In this document: one piece after another, positions 33,805 through 40,351 of the stretch
Layout of the letters: each line of letters starts with the position of its first letter
Position numbering within the stretch: the stretch's first letter is position 1
Virus record (IMG/VR): IMGVR_UViG_3300001847_000838
Coordinates: 57,192-121,191 of that record
From: a virus
Strand: one strand, 5' to 3'
DNA length: 64,000 bases
Notes under the pieces: model-generated
Told to the model about the DNA's origin: nothing
Databases searched by the model: none
What the model saw: the letters and a program-made list of their open reading frames with translations, nothing else
Program-made: the position numbers and the translations under genes

Positions 33805-34254
33805 TTATATTGTTTCCCTTATAATATTTTTAACTATTAAACTAGATAAATGTTCATTTTCTTTACGAGATAGCAAAAATACAGTACAAATTTTAATTCC
33901 AAGCTCTTCGTTAGCTCTAACAAAAGCTTTTTTATTTTCAAAGTCATTAATATTTCGTAATCCTTTTACGATTGCATACTCATTAATTTCTTGATTTTCT
34001 TGATCTTTTGCCATAAGTTCGTTTACAAACTCAACAAAAGATCCATTATAAGGAAGGACAATTACTTGATCTTTTGGTGCACCCGTGCGACGAAGAGCTT
34101 CCTCTACTCGCTCATAGTATTTCATTGATTTTTGAATGTTATCGCATTCTACAGCTACAACTATACGGTCAAACAGCTTAGAGGCATCTTCCATGATGCC
34201 AACGTGTCCTCTATGAACTGGATTAAACTTTCCTGGGATAACCGCCACTTTCAT
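33805..34254 (-). CDS. coaD: CoaD-like phosphopantetheine adenylyltransferase
   Basis: Nucleotidyltransferase of the HxGH class: PGKFNPVHRGHVGIMEDASK with HRGH at 14-17, then VKGLRNINDFENKKAF at 96-111 and LSSLIVKNI at 136-144, the place of the ISSS motif. This is the CoaD pattern (pantetheine phosphate to dephospho-CoA with ATP). 149 residues, slightly short of the usual 160. Other substrates are possible because the second half diverges. ATGA overlap with the upstream 69-residue gene. Confidence 0.78.
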   Translation of the reverse strand: MKVAVIPGKFNPVHRGHVGIMEDASKLFDRIVVAVECDNIQKSMKYYERVEEALRRTGAPKDQVIVLPYNGSFVEFVNELMAKDQENQEINEYAIVKGLRNINDFENKKAFVRANEELGIKICTVFLLSRKENEHLSSLIVKNIIRETI

Positions 34255-34460
34255 CTGTCGCCCATACGATCGTATAGATCATCAGCATATCTTTCTACTT
34301 GACCCTGAGCTATATCGCATCCGTATGCATCTAAAAGCTCATCCATTTCTTCATCGTCAAGTTCTTCTCCGTTATCAACATAATAACCAGATTCAATCAT
34401 GACTTCATCCCCAAACCCAGAAACTTCAATTTCAACTTCTCTATTGTTTAATTTGTACAT
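34251..34460 (-). CDS. Hypothetical acidic protein, 69 residues
   Basis: Very acidic centre (NGEELDDEEMDELLDAYGCD). First gene after the first copy of the duplicated promoter cassette. No family recognised. Confidence 0.68.
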   Translation of the reverse strand: MYKLNNREVEIEVSGFGDEVMIESGYYVDNGEELDDEEMDELLDAYGCDIAQGQVERYADDLYDRMGDR

Positions 34461-34466
34461 AAAGAT

Positions 34467-34528
34467 CTCCTATATTTTTAAATTAACAAACTTAACCAAT
34501 AAGGTCAAGTGTTTAAAGTTTAGTCACA
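34467..34528. repeat. 62-bp promoter cassette, copy 1
   Basis: Identical over 62 bases to 34781-34842. It spans a ribosome-site half, a promoter and the stop-codon region of the gene before it. Confidence 0.9.
34480..34508 (-). promoter_or_regulatory. Sigma-70-type promoter (cassette copy 1)
   Basis: Minus-strand TTGACC at 34508-34503, 17-base spacer ending GTTTGT, TAATTT at 34485-34480. Drives the 69-residue gene and CoaD. Confidence 0.65.
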
Positions 34529-34774
34529 AACATGATAATAACCACCTTTAGGGCCTTCAATAAAAACACTTGACCCAAAACATCTTTTGCGTTGAGCAAA
34601 GTAAAATTCTTGGGCTTCTTTTTTTGAGCTAAAAGTTGCGGGTTTTATAGGACCCCATCCAGCCATAGCTATATAAAACTCGCCATCCATGCCCATAGTG
34701 TGAACTGCATAGCCTTTGCCGCCACCTTCCATAGTAAGAGGGATATGGGCTTTTACAGTGAAACCTTTTTTCAT
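34520..34774 (-). CDS. Hypothetical protein, 84 residues
   Basis: Compact alpha/beta protein with glycine-rich parts (HTMGMDGEFYIAMAGWGPIK) ending GGYYHVCD. Lies between the two copies of the 62-bp cassette and forms its own unit. No family recognised. Confidence 0.7.
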   Translation of the reverse strand: MKKGFTVKAHIPLTMEGGGKGYAVHTMGMDGEFYIAMAGWGPIKPATFSSKKEAQEFYFAQRKRCFGSSVFIEGPKGGYYHVCD

Positions 34775-34780
34775 ACTAAC

Positions 34781-34842
34781 CTCCTATATTTTTAAATTAA
34801 CAAACTTAACCAATAAGGTCAAGTGTTTAAAGTTTAGTCACA
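34781..34842. repeat. 62-bp promoter cassette, copy 2
   Basis: Perfect copy of 34467-34528, 314 bases away in the same orientation. Confidence 0.9.
34794..34822 (-). promoter_or_regulatory. Sigma-70-type promoter (cassette copy 2)
   Basis: Minus-strand TTGACC at 34822-34817, 17 bases, TAATTT at 34799-34794. Drives the 84-residue gene. Confidence 0.65.
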
Positions 34843-35015
34843 TTAATAACCCTAGCATTAGGGCGTCTCGCTTCCGCTGCTATTATTGCCGCTGTCATAT
34901 CCTTGGCTTTGATTATGACTGTTTCCACTCCCATCTCCGATAGAACTTTCAAAACTACTACAAACTCCTGAAGATCCTTCGATTTTTTCTTCTTGTTTCG
35001 GCTCGTTTTGCTCAT
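34827..35015 (-). CDS. Hypothetical protein, 62 residues
   Basis: ATG 35015 (MSKTSRNKKKKSKDLQEFVV) with GGAG eleven bases before. Well-formed alpha/beta sequence (EMGVETVIIKAKDMTAAIIA, RPNARVINVTKL). It overlaps the gene at 34858-35196 by 158 bases in a +1-related frame. Its protein-like sequence suggests it is real. Confidence 0.55.
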   Translation of the reverse strand: MSKTSRNKKKKSKDLQEFVVVLKVLSEMGVETVIIKAKDMTAAIIAAEARRPNARVINVTKL

Positions 35016-35196
35016 CTGATATAATTCTCCAAGGTCGGTTTTTACTTGCTGAAAAATTGTAAGTATGCCCTGCCATTTTGGCGTTGATTTGTTCTGCCAC
35101 ACAAGGGCAGTTAGCTTCAATTGTATTATTTTGATAAATTGTATACCCATGCCACTGATCGCAACGATCACACCAAGAAAGAGTTTGGTATTTCAT
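34858..35196 (-). CDS. Zinc-site protein, 112 residues, real C-terminus uncertain
   Basis: ATG 35196 (MKYQTLSWCDRCDQWHGYTI), ATGA overlap with upstream. CDRC and CPC may bind zinc. The first 70 residues look genuine; the last 45 (Ser/Gly-rich) lie over the 62-residue gene and look like a shadow. A frameshift at the run of A near 34985, either real or an error, could join the two. Confidence 0.5.
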   Translation of the reverse strand: MKYQTLSWCDRCDQWHGYTIYQNNTIEANCPCVAEQINAKMAGHTYNFSASKNRPWRIISDEQNEPKQEEKIEGSSGVCSSFESSIGDGSGNSHNQSQGYDSGNNSSGSETP

Positions 35197-35426
35197 TCTT
35201 CTGGATCCCACTCGTTAACTCTTGGTCCATGTTTTGTACCCCCATGATAAGTGTCTGGTACAAATACGCACTTACAGATAGGTGGCTTCATGCCGTGCTC
35301 TTCTTGCATAGCTAATATAACGTCGGCAACCTCTTCTATTGTTTTTTCGTTAGAACCTAACCATTTATCTAAACCTACTTCTAAGATCTTGTTCTTGATT
35401 TCTGTAACCATTTCACTTCTTTTCAT
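35193..35426 (-). CDS. Hypothetical protein, 77 residues
   Basis: ATG 35426 (MKRSEMVTEIKNKILEVGLD) with AAAGGG eight bases before; a GTG three codons upstream is open. C-terminal CKCVFVPDTYHGGTKHGP. No family recognised. Confidence 0.65.
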   Translation of the reverse strand: MKRSEMVTEIKNKILEVGLDKWLGSNEKTIEEVADVILAMQEEHGMKPPICKCVFVPDTYHGGTKHGPRVNEWDPEE

Positions 35427-35650
35427 CTTAAGCACCCTTTCTCTTTGAGTTCTTTTTTAAGAAGTTTATTATTAGCTTCATAGCATTCTTTTCTAGAGCC
35501 CGTTACTTCACATTGTTTTTTTCTAAATTCAACATCATAAGATATATTTTCAACAATCTTTTGACAAGACAAAACATAATAAGACTTATGAGCTACAAAT
35601 AAAATTATAGCAATAAGTAAAGATGTTAATATCATAAATAGTCTTTTCAC
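35423..35650 (-). CDS. Single-pass membrane protein, 75 residues
   Basis: N-terminal membrane helix (LFMILTSLLIAIILFVA) and an outer domain with four cysteines (SCQKIVE ... QCEVTG ... ECYEANN ... GCLR) that could form disulfides. ATGA-type overlap with the next gene. Function unknown. Confidence 0.68.
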   Translation of the reverse strand: MKRLFMILTSLLIAIILFVAHKSYYVLSCQKIVENISYDVEFRKKQCEVTGSRKECYEANNKLLKKELKEKGCLR

Positions 35651-35660
35651 AATCTTCTCC

Positions 35661-35864
35661 TTATTTGTTTTCTTTGTCTATAATTTCAGAAGGAGTACAA
35701 TACATACGCACTTTATTGTAAGCTTCTTCTAATCTTACTTGATTAGCCCCAATGTTTAATAAGCAACGCTTTTCATCTTTAAATACATAAGTTTCAATAT
35801 TTACAGTGGCTTTTTTTGTTCCGACATCATTTATTAATAGAGCCGTTAAAACATATACCTTCAT
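35661..35864 (-). CDS. Hypothetical protein, 67 residues
   Basis: Small protein (ATVNIETYVFKDEKRCLLNI) starting inside the upstream gene. No family recognised. Confidence 0.65.
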   Translation of the reverse strand: MKVYVLTALLINDVGTKKATVNIETYVFKDEKRCLLNIGANQVRLEEAYNKVRMYCTPSEIIDKENK

Positions 35865-36123
35865 AACTTTCCTTTTCTTTTTGAGTTAAAGTTTTTGCGC
35901 TTAAGCTTTTAGAGTTTGATCTTCCCCATTTTTTGTTCATATTAACATAAGTTTCTGTGCGTTTGCTTGGTTTTTCTCCGCTTTTTATGTAGTTTACATA
36001 GCAATGCGTGGTACAAGCTACGTCCATTACATTTCTGCTTCTTCGAACTACAACGGCCCTTTTCATGCCAAGCTTTGTCCATTTAATTGGTTTTTTGCAT
36101 CTTACACACACGTTTCTTTTCAT
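35827..36123 (-). CDS. Basic zinc-finger protein, 98 residues
   Basis: ATG 36123 (MKRNVCVRCKKPIKWTKLGM) with GGAGG before. CVRC with a later CTTHC could bind zinc. Basic middle (MKRAVVVRRSRNV) suggests nucleic-acid binding. Overlaps the lipoprotein gene by 4 bases. Confidence 0.68.
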   Translation of the reverse strand: MKRNVCVRCKKPIKWTKLGMKRAVVVRRSRNVMDVACTTHCYVNYIKSGEKPSKRTETYVNMNKKWGRSNSKSLSAKTLTQKEKESYEGICFNGSINK

Positions 36124-36308
36124 CTTTTTTTCCTCCAAACACACTCTGGTCCGCGACCATCTTTAGGTCTTAAACGATACTCTTCACCGCCATTATTAAA
36201 ACAGTTTTCTAAAGTAGGATTTTGATTAAACTTGTCTTCTGGCGTTAAAATAAAATCTTTGTCAGAACAAGAACAAAGCAGTAAAACGGTTACAATAATA
36301 ATTTTCAT
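36120..36308 (-). CDS. Small lipoprotein, 62 residues
   Basis: MKIIIVTVLLLCSCSDKDF: signal and lipobox-like LCSC. The rest is polar (EDKFNQNPTLENCFNNGG) and ends PECVWRKKR. Outer-membrane lipoprotein by inference. Could be an outer-membrane spanin or exclusion protein. Confidence 0.68.
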   Translation of the reverse strand: MKIIIVTVLLLCSCSDKDFILTPEDKFNQNPTLENCFNNGGEEYRLRPKDGRGPECVWRKKR

Positions 36309-36309
36309 A

Positions 36310-36465
36310 TTAATCTCTTGTTATAGTTATTTTTGTTTTTCTATTTACATATATAGCTACTTTTTTGGTCCATCTTGAAAGCTCCACAATTAGATCTCCT
36401 TTGTTCAGATCAAATTTATATCTATTAAAGTCTGCTGCAATATATTTTTTAACTGCATTATTCAT
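36310..36465 (-). CDS. Hypothetical basic protein, 51 residues
   Basis: ATG 36465 (MNNAVKKYIAADFNRYKFDL) with GAGG six bases before, overlapping the upstream stop by 8. Beta-rich end (KVAIYVNRKTKITITRD). No family recognised. Confidence 0.62.
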   Translation of the reverse strand: MNNAVKKYIAADFNRYKFDLNKGDLIVELSRWTKKVAIYVNRKTKITITRD

Positions 36466-36727
36466 ATGATTCCTCATATTTTTTAAAGCATGATACAAAA
36501 TTGTTTTTTTTATTTAACAAAGGCTTGTTCCCTGCGGCTTTTCTTCGTATATAATAGTTTTTATTTCGAGCTTTCTTTTTAGCTTTGCGCTCAGTTTCGG
36601 GCAGGGTTCTAGCTTGGCCATAGCAAATAGAAGAACAATATTTAGGTTTAAAACGGTTGTTATCGCGAAAACGTGTAACTCGAGCTTGAAAGATCTTGTT
36701 GCAATAAGCACAAGTGCAAGATTTCAT
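36458..36727 (-). CDS. Basic zinc-finger protein, 89 residues
   Basis: MKSCTCAYCNKIFQARVTRF with CAYC and then KYCSSICYG gives a treble-clef-like zinc site, followed by a Lys/Arg-rich helix. Such short fingers resemble the zinc part of HNH or homing proteins, but no HNH core is present. Confidence 0.68.
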   Translation of the reverse strand: MKSCTCAYCNKIFQARVTRFRDNNRFKPKYCSSICYGQARTLPETERKAKKKARNKNYYIRRKAAGNKPLLNKKNNFVSCFKKYEESYE

Positions 36728-36966
36728 AAACTTTGCTCCTCAAGCAGCTCCATTACTTTTAGAGCTTCATACCCTTCAGCAGATAGCGCCGCAATGTTGG
36801 GCTGATAATAGGCAAGCAAAAAATCTTTAGCAATAAACTGTTTGCATTGCTCTTGTGTACGAAATGGACCAATTTCTACGGTGTCCCATGCAGAGCGTGG
36901 ACCAATTACATAATAAGTGATCTTTAGCTTATTTAATTGACCAAATTTTGTCATACAATCCAACAT
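36724..36966 (-). CDS. Hypothetical protein, 80 residues
   Basis: AGGAG precedes the first ATG at 36966. Segment ITYYVIGPRSAWDTVEIGPF then a helix (QEQCKQFIAKDFLLAYYQPN). Overlaps the upstream gene by 16 bases. No family recognised. Confidence 0.68.
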   Translation of the reverse strand: MLDCMTKFGQLNKLKITYYVIGPRSAWDTVEIGPFRTQEQCKQFIAKDFLLAYYQPNIAALSAEGYEALKVMELLEEQSL

Positions 36967-37175
36967 GTTTTCTCCTTAATGCGCGTAGCCCTAATTCGTA
37001 CATAATGGCTAGGCATGGCAATTTCATATTCTTTGCGAAGCTTTTTGGCTTCAGTATAGTCTATTATAATAGCATTATCTACAACCTCCCAGCCCCAAAA
37101 GTCACGACCAGGAAGATCAGAAAAAGGTATATAATCTTTTTCGCGTGCTACAATTTGAAAAGTATTATTGATCAT
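36951..37175 (-). CDS. Hypothetical protein, 74 residues
   Basis: First gene after the promoter at 37200-37228. Short alpha/beta protein (GRDFWGWEVVDNAIIIDYTE, PSHYVRIRATRIKEKTCWIV). No family recognised. Confidence 0.68.
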   Translation of the reverse strand: MINNTFQIVAREKDYIPFSDLPGRDFWGWEVVDNAIIIDYTEAKKLRKEYEIAMPSHYVRIRATRIKEKTCWIV

Positions 37176-37199
37176 AAACCCTTCTTGCCTTGTGCTTTT

Positions 37200-37228
37200 A
37201 GAATAGCAAAACTGACAAAAAAGGTCAA
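37200..37228 (-). promoter_or_regulatory. Sigma-70-type promoter
   Basis: Minus-strand TTGACC at 37228-37223, 17-base spacer, TATTCT at 37205-37200. Confidence 0.75.
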
Positions 37229-37379
37229 TAGTTTTATAAAACTTATGTTTTTATTATATATTAAAAAGCGCCAGGTCTAAAATACTCAGATCTGTGATCT
37301 ACATAATTTGTACTAATATCAGTAGATACAATTCTTGCTTTTGGCGTAAAAGATAAAGTTTATAAAAGCTTACAAAAAT
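37229..37379 (-). other. Gene-free stretch with a possible coding remnant
   Basis: Between the tRNA-like gene and the promoter. On the minus strand a frame of 32 codons without any ATG (37359 to stop at 37261) encodes TPKARIVSTDISTNYVDHRS then EYFRPGAF. It reads like the end of a real protein but has no start, so it may be a leftover gene end. Nothing else recognised. Confidence 0.3.
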
Positions 37380-37456
37380 TGGTACTTCGTAAAGGAGTTG
37401 AACCTTTCTCTCGAACGCTTATAAGACGCCCTCAGACTACCGGCCCGCCACGAAGC
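37380..37456 (-). tRNA. tRNA-like gene, possible tRNA-Ile(UAU)
   Basis: 77 bases including an encoded CCA. Acceptor arms GCTTCGT and ACGAAGT pair (one wobble), discriminator A. T-arm AAAGG, loop TTCAACT, CCTTT is perfect. Anticodon arm GGCGT, loop CTTATAA, GCGTT reads anticodon UAU, but with three G-U pairs and a palindromic loop, so the anticodon is uncertain. The D-arm contains GGTAG but no good stem. Peptidyl-tRNA hydrolase lies 14 bases upstream on the same strand. Either a divergent tRNA or a tRNA mimic. Confidence 0.6.
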
Positions 37457-37470
37457 AAGGTTAAGATAAA

Positions 37471-37842
37471 CTATAACAATTTTAGACTTGCAGTGATTTT
37501 GTCGATTTCACTGTCATCCCAAGGACCAATTGCAACAGCTGTTCTAGTTTGTATACCATTAAATTCGGTATTTCCCGCATCTGTTACAATATAAGCAGAT
37601 ATACTGTTTTTAAGAGCTTCTTCGTGAATTTTAACAAGATCAATTTCTGAGTTAACTGAAACAACTATTTTTTTACTCCCCAATCGTTTCCATTGCTCAT
37701 AATAACGATGTGCACGCTTTGAGGCGCAATTTAATAAAATAGGCAACAAAACATTTTCTACAGCATGTGCGGCTTGTGCAATCATTTTACCTTTACGCAT
37801 CTTAAGGTCTTTACGGACCACAATAACCATTTTGGTATTCAT
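37471..37842 (-). CDS. pth2: Peptidyl-tRNA hydrolase, Pth2 family
   Basis: Pth2 frees tRNA from dropped-off peptidyl-tRNA. Signature MVIVVRKDLKMRKGKMIAQA then AHAVEN at the start, KKIVVSVNSEIDLVKIHEEA in the middle, and DAGNTEF ... RTAVAIGPWD near the end. 123 residues fits the family (about 115-120). Pth2 is the archaeal/eukaryotic type, also seen in some phages; most bacteria use the unrelated Pth1. A tRNA-like gene follows directly. Confidence 0.9.
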   Translation of the reverse strand: MNTKMVIVVRKDLKMRKGKMIAQAAHAVENVLLPILLNCASKRAHRYYEQWKRLGSKKIVVSVNSEIDLVKIHEEALKNSISAYIVTDAGNTEFNGIQTRTAVAIGPWDDSEIDKITASLKLL

Positions 37843-38123
37843 GTTTTTTCCTTTATTTTATAAAATATAATAATAAAAGATATTAAATAGATAGCTCCAC
37901 AAGCAGCCCAAGATTGGAATGCTAAATTGTTCCATTCAAGCGTTATAATTTCTAAAAAACTGCCAAACCAAAAAACTGGTAAAAATATAGGACTTGTTAT
38001 AGTTAGCATTATATAGCCAAAAACATTTAGCATACTTGCATAAGGTATTAACCGAAGAGCTAACATCAAAACGGTAGTAGCTATTGAAGCCATAAAGTGT
38101 GTGGCAAGTATTCTATCTCTCAT
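37839..38123 (-). CDS. Membrane protein, 94 residues
   Basis: Three likely membrane helices (MASIATTVLMLALRLIPYAS; YIMLTITSPIFLPVFWFGSF; AACGAIYLISFIIIFY) and a KIKEKT end. ATGA overlap with Pth2. No ribosome site; a TATTCT box lies 7 bases upstream of the ATG, so a leaderless message is possible. Confidence 0.6.
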   Translation of the reverse strand: MRDRILATHFMASIATTVLMLALRLIPYASMLNVFGYIMLTITSPIFLPVFWFGSFLEIITLEWNNLAFQSWAACGAIYLISFIIIFYKIKEKT

Positions 38124-38418
38124 AATGTTAGAATATCACTTTAAAAAGCAAAAAGAAAGGGCTAGCTATCTTTTAGGGGAAATAAAAGATAGCAGGGTAA
38201 CTTAAGAGGAGATCTAGTCGTCATCATGACAAACGGTTACTTTTTCGCCCTACTTTTATATATATCACATATCACAATATTATTAAAACTTTTTAATGGT
38301 TAGATTTAAAGTATAGCTTTTAAGCAATAGAAAACCCTGGCTTTACAAAAAATATAAAAGCCATAGTAAAAAGTTATAAATAAGCAGTAAATATGCTCAC
38401 TATAAAACTAAAGGTTAC
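38124..38418. other. 295-base gene-free region with a perfect hairpin
   Basis: Contains GCTATCTTTTA (38165-38175), loop GGGGAAA, TAAAAGATAGC (38183-38193), an 11-bp perfect inverted repeat without a T-run. A 25-codon plus-strand frame (38226-38303) encodes a hydrophobic peptide, but its GGAG is too far away. A second short inverted repeat GGCTTT/AAAGCC is at about 38340-38363. No firm gene. Confidence 0.5.
38165..38193. repeat. 11-bp perfect inverted repeat (hairpin)
   Basis: Stem GCTATCTTTTA with a 7-base loop. It could be an RNA hairpin or a protein-binding site; it lacks the T-run of a terminator on either strand. Confidence 0.6.
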
Positions 38419-38988
38419 TTACGGCAAAGTAGTGCCGTCCTTATCGTTCTCGGGGTTAGGCATCAAGTTATCAAGCGCTTCTAAACCTGTACCATCTCCG
38501 CTCACCTGATCCTGCTGATGATCTTCTTCTTTAAAGATCTTGCGCCCAGAGGTTACTGGTGGAGATTTTGCATCTATTAAAGATTGCCTTTTCTTTTCTT
38601 TACTATCTTTTATTACTGGAAAGTTATCTTTTAAATCTTTTATTAACTTTTTCTTAACTTTTATTTTTCCTGCGATTTCATCTTCAACCATCTGAACAAA
38701 GTCTTCAATAGACTCCTCTTCTTCAGCATCATAGTTAGGGTTGATCGCCCGCTGTATCCTTGTTTCAAGCGCGTAGGAGGCTTCCTCAGCGTCACTTTCG
38801 TTTAATTGCTCTATTTGATGTTCAAAATAATGTTTAAGCACATAATCATAAGGAAGCTTTTCTACATCGGGCAAAGGCATATGGTAACGCTCTGAAAAAC
38901 TTCGGCATATTTTTCGATAATAATAAGCTTCGTCTGGCTCGAGTACTGATGCTAAAGCTATGTCGTGAATTTTGACCATTTCGCTCAA
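38419..38988 (-). CDS. Tail assembly chaperone candidate, second gene of pair
   Basis: 189 residues; TTG start at 38988 with GGAG six bases before (an ATG three codons on has no ribosome site). N-terminal half is helical (LEPDEAYYYRKICRSFSERY, MPLPDVEKLPYDYVLKHYFE), typical of proteins beside tape measures; the C-terminal half is charged and probably disordered. It is in the same frame as the gene before, separated only by TAA and one codon. Role inferred from size and pairing; the tape measure itself is 13 kb away on the other strand. Confidence 0.55.
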   Translation of the reverse strand: MSEMVKIHDIALASVLEPDEAYYYRKICRSFSERYHMPLPDVEKLPYDYVLKHYFEHQIEQLNESDAEEASYALETRIQRAINPNYDAEEEESIEDFVQMVEDEIAGKIKVKKKLIKDLKDNFPVIKDSKEKKRQSLIDAKSPPVTSGRKIFKEEDHQQDQVSGDGTGLEALDNLMPNPENDKDGTTLP

Positions 38989-38991
38989 GAA

Positions 38992-39468
38992 TTACTCCAA
39001 ATCTTCTTTTTTTATTTCTTCATTCAATTTACGTTTGTCTAAAGCTTCTTTTAGTTTATTTATTGCTTCTTCATGTTTTTTTTGAAGCTCTTGACGATAT
39101 TTAACTTCTGATTTTACTGCAGCTTCAAGAATAACTTCTAATATTTCGTGATCTTTAAGTCCAGAACCTCCATAACGAGTACCTTTTTCATACCAAAAAG
39201 GAGGGGCATCTAAAACTCTTTGCCTAAGCTGGGCTAAAGCGTAGGCAATTGTATCGGCATGTGTACTGACAAATTCTGCGTTTTTTCCTAAAAGCTCACG
39301 ATAATCTTTATCAGCTTCTATATATTGAATAGGATTTAAAGAACAAAGAAATTTAAACACACCTACATAGGTGCCAGTTATTTGGCCGTGATGCCTTAAG
39401 TTATAAGTCGCCGTACCTTCTTCTAAGTTGATGTTTATATCGTTTTCATTTACTTTTTCATTAAGCAT
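38992..39468 (-). CDS. Tail assembly chaperone candidate, first gene of pair
   Basis: 158 residues, with an N-terminal beta part (INLEEGTATYNLRHHGQITG), a helical middle and a Lys/Glu-rich C-terminal helix. Similar two-part proteins occur as phage tail chaperones. The end of the gene has a run of A (AAAAAAAG) just before TAA, which might help recoding, but the next gene is in the same frame so read-through, not -1 shifting, would fuse them. Confidence 0.5.
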   Translation of the reverse strand: MLNEKVNENDININLEEGTATYNLRHHGQITGTYVGVFKFLCSLNPIQYIEADKDYRELLGKNAEFVSTHADTIAYALAQLRQRVLDAPPFWYEKGTRYGGSGLKDHEILEVILEAAVKSEVKYRQELQKKHEEAINKLKEALDKRKLNEEIKKEDLE

Positions 39469-39522
39469 GACAATCTCCTGGCTATATCATATCATAGCGG
39501 TAATCTTTATAGTGAGGTTTGC

Positions 39523-39837
39523 ATGACAGACGCAATGGCAATAGGCTCATTAATTCTTTCGTTAGTTGCTGTAACTACACTTGCAGTTAACTATATGAAA
39601 TTAAAAAGAAATTTTAAAGAAGAACTTGACAAAGAAATTGAAGAAAAATTAGCTGCAATTAGACAAGATTTAGAACGTGTAGAAAAAGCGTTTGCTGCAG
39701 ATATAGAACATTTAAAAGAAAAGCATGGTATTGAAATTAGCAACCTTGCTGAAAAAATTGATGCCCTACGCGATGAGGTTCGCACAGGGCAGACCCAACT
39801 TGTTCAGCTTCTTACTAAGTTAGTCTCCGAAAGATAA
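39523..39837 (+). CDS. Membrane-anchored coiled-coil protein, 104 residues
   Basis: One N-terminal membrane helix (AIGSLILSLVAVTTLAV) and a long coiled coil (LKRNFKEELDKEIEEKLAAI and onward). Lone plus-strand gene among minus-strand genes, with GTGAGG before its ATG. The layout resembles XhlA-type or inner-membrane spanin proteins. Confidence 0.68.
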   Translation: MTDAMAIGSLILSLVAVTTLAVNYMKLKRNFKEELDKEIEEKLAAIRQDLERVEKAFAADIEHLKEKHGIEISNLAEKIDALRDEVRTGQTQLVQLLTKLVSER

Positions 39838-40017
39838 TAGCGATAACTTACTTTCAGGGGCTACCAAAGAAGCCATTAAAGTCCCATCGTAACGCACAAC
39901 TTCAAGTTCCTCGCCAGGAAGGCCGCACCAAATACCGTACTCAACGGCTTCTGCTACAGAATCAAAAGTGCCAAAGTTTTCTACCATAAACGAGATTTTG
40001 CTTTTTAAATTGTACAT
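39820..40017 (-). CDS. Hypothetical protein, 65 residues
   Basis: Small protein (FGTFDSVAEAVEYGIWCGLP, GEELEVVRYDGTLMASLVAP) with a fold likely made of one helix and a sheet. It converges with and overlaps the plus-strand gene by 18 bases. AGGAGG lies before the ATG. Confidence 0.65.
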   Translation of the reverse strand: MYNLKSKISFMVENFGTFDSVAEAVEYGIWCGLPGEELEVVRYDGTLMASLVAPESKLSLLSFGD

Positions 40018-40025
40018 ATTACCTC

Positions 40026-40331
40026 CTATTTTAAAAGCGTAAAGCCCTGTTCTTCTGCCTCTTTTTTGCTCAAAACTGTTCCGCCACGTTCGCCAATCTT
40101 TGCTGTACGTTTGTAGTCAATATCTACATTATATACAAAACGGCCTTTAGGCTTTTCAATCTTATAAACTAACCCAGTTTCATTATCTTGATGGTAGGTA
40201 TTAAGTCCAAGGTTGTTCATTACTACCTCAAGTTCCTCTTTTACTTTCATACGTTCTTCATCGATTTGCTCAAGACGTGTGGCAAGCTCAAAAAAGCGTT
40301 TTTGTTGGGCTTCAAGTTGTTGGTTGGTCAT
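40026..40331 (-). CDS. Hypothetical coiled-coil protein, 101 residues
   Basis: N-terminal coiled coil (QKRFFELATRLEQIDEERMK), then a beta part (VYKIEKPKGRFVYNVDIDYK). AGGAGG-type site before the ATG; first gene after the promoter at 40352-40380. No family recognised. Confidence 0.7.
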   Translation of the reverse strand: MTNQQLEAQQKRFFELATRLEQIDEERMKVKEELEVVMNNLGLNTYHQDNETGLVYKIEKPKGRFVYNVDIDYKRTAKIGERGGTVLSKKEAEEQGFTLLK

Positions 40332-40351
40332 AAAAACCTCCTATATTTTTT

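Noticed and set aside
36458-36727. HNH or homing endonuclease
   Set aside because: Cys pairs resemble an HNH zinc part but no His-Asn-His core is present.
38226-38303. 25-codon plus-strand frame
   Set aside because: GGAG lies 14 bases from the ATG; no sign of conservation can be judged, so it is only mentioned as a weak observation.
38992-39010. Programmed -1 frameshift at the run of A before TAA
   Set aside because: The following gene is in the same frame as the first, so a -1 shift would not produce the fusion.
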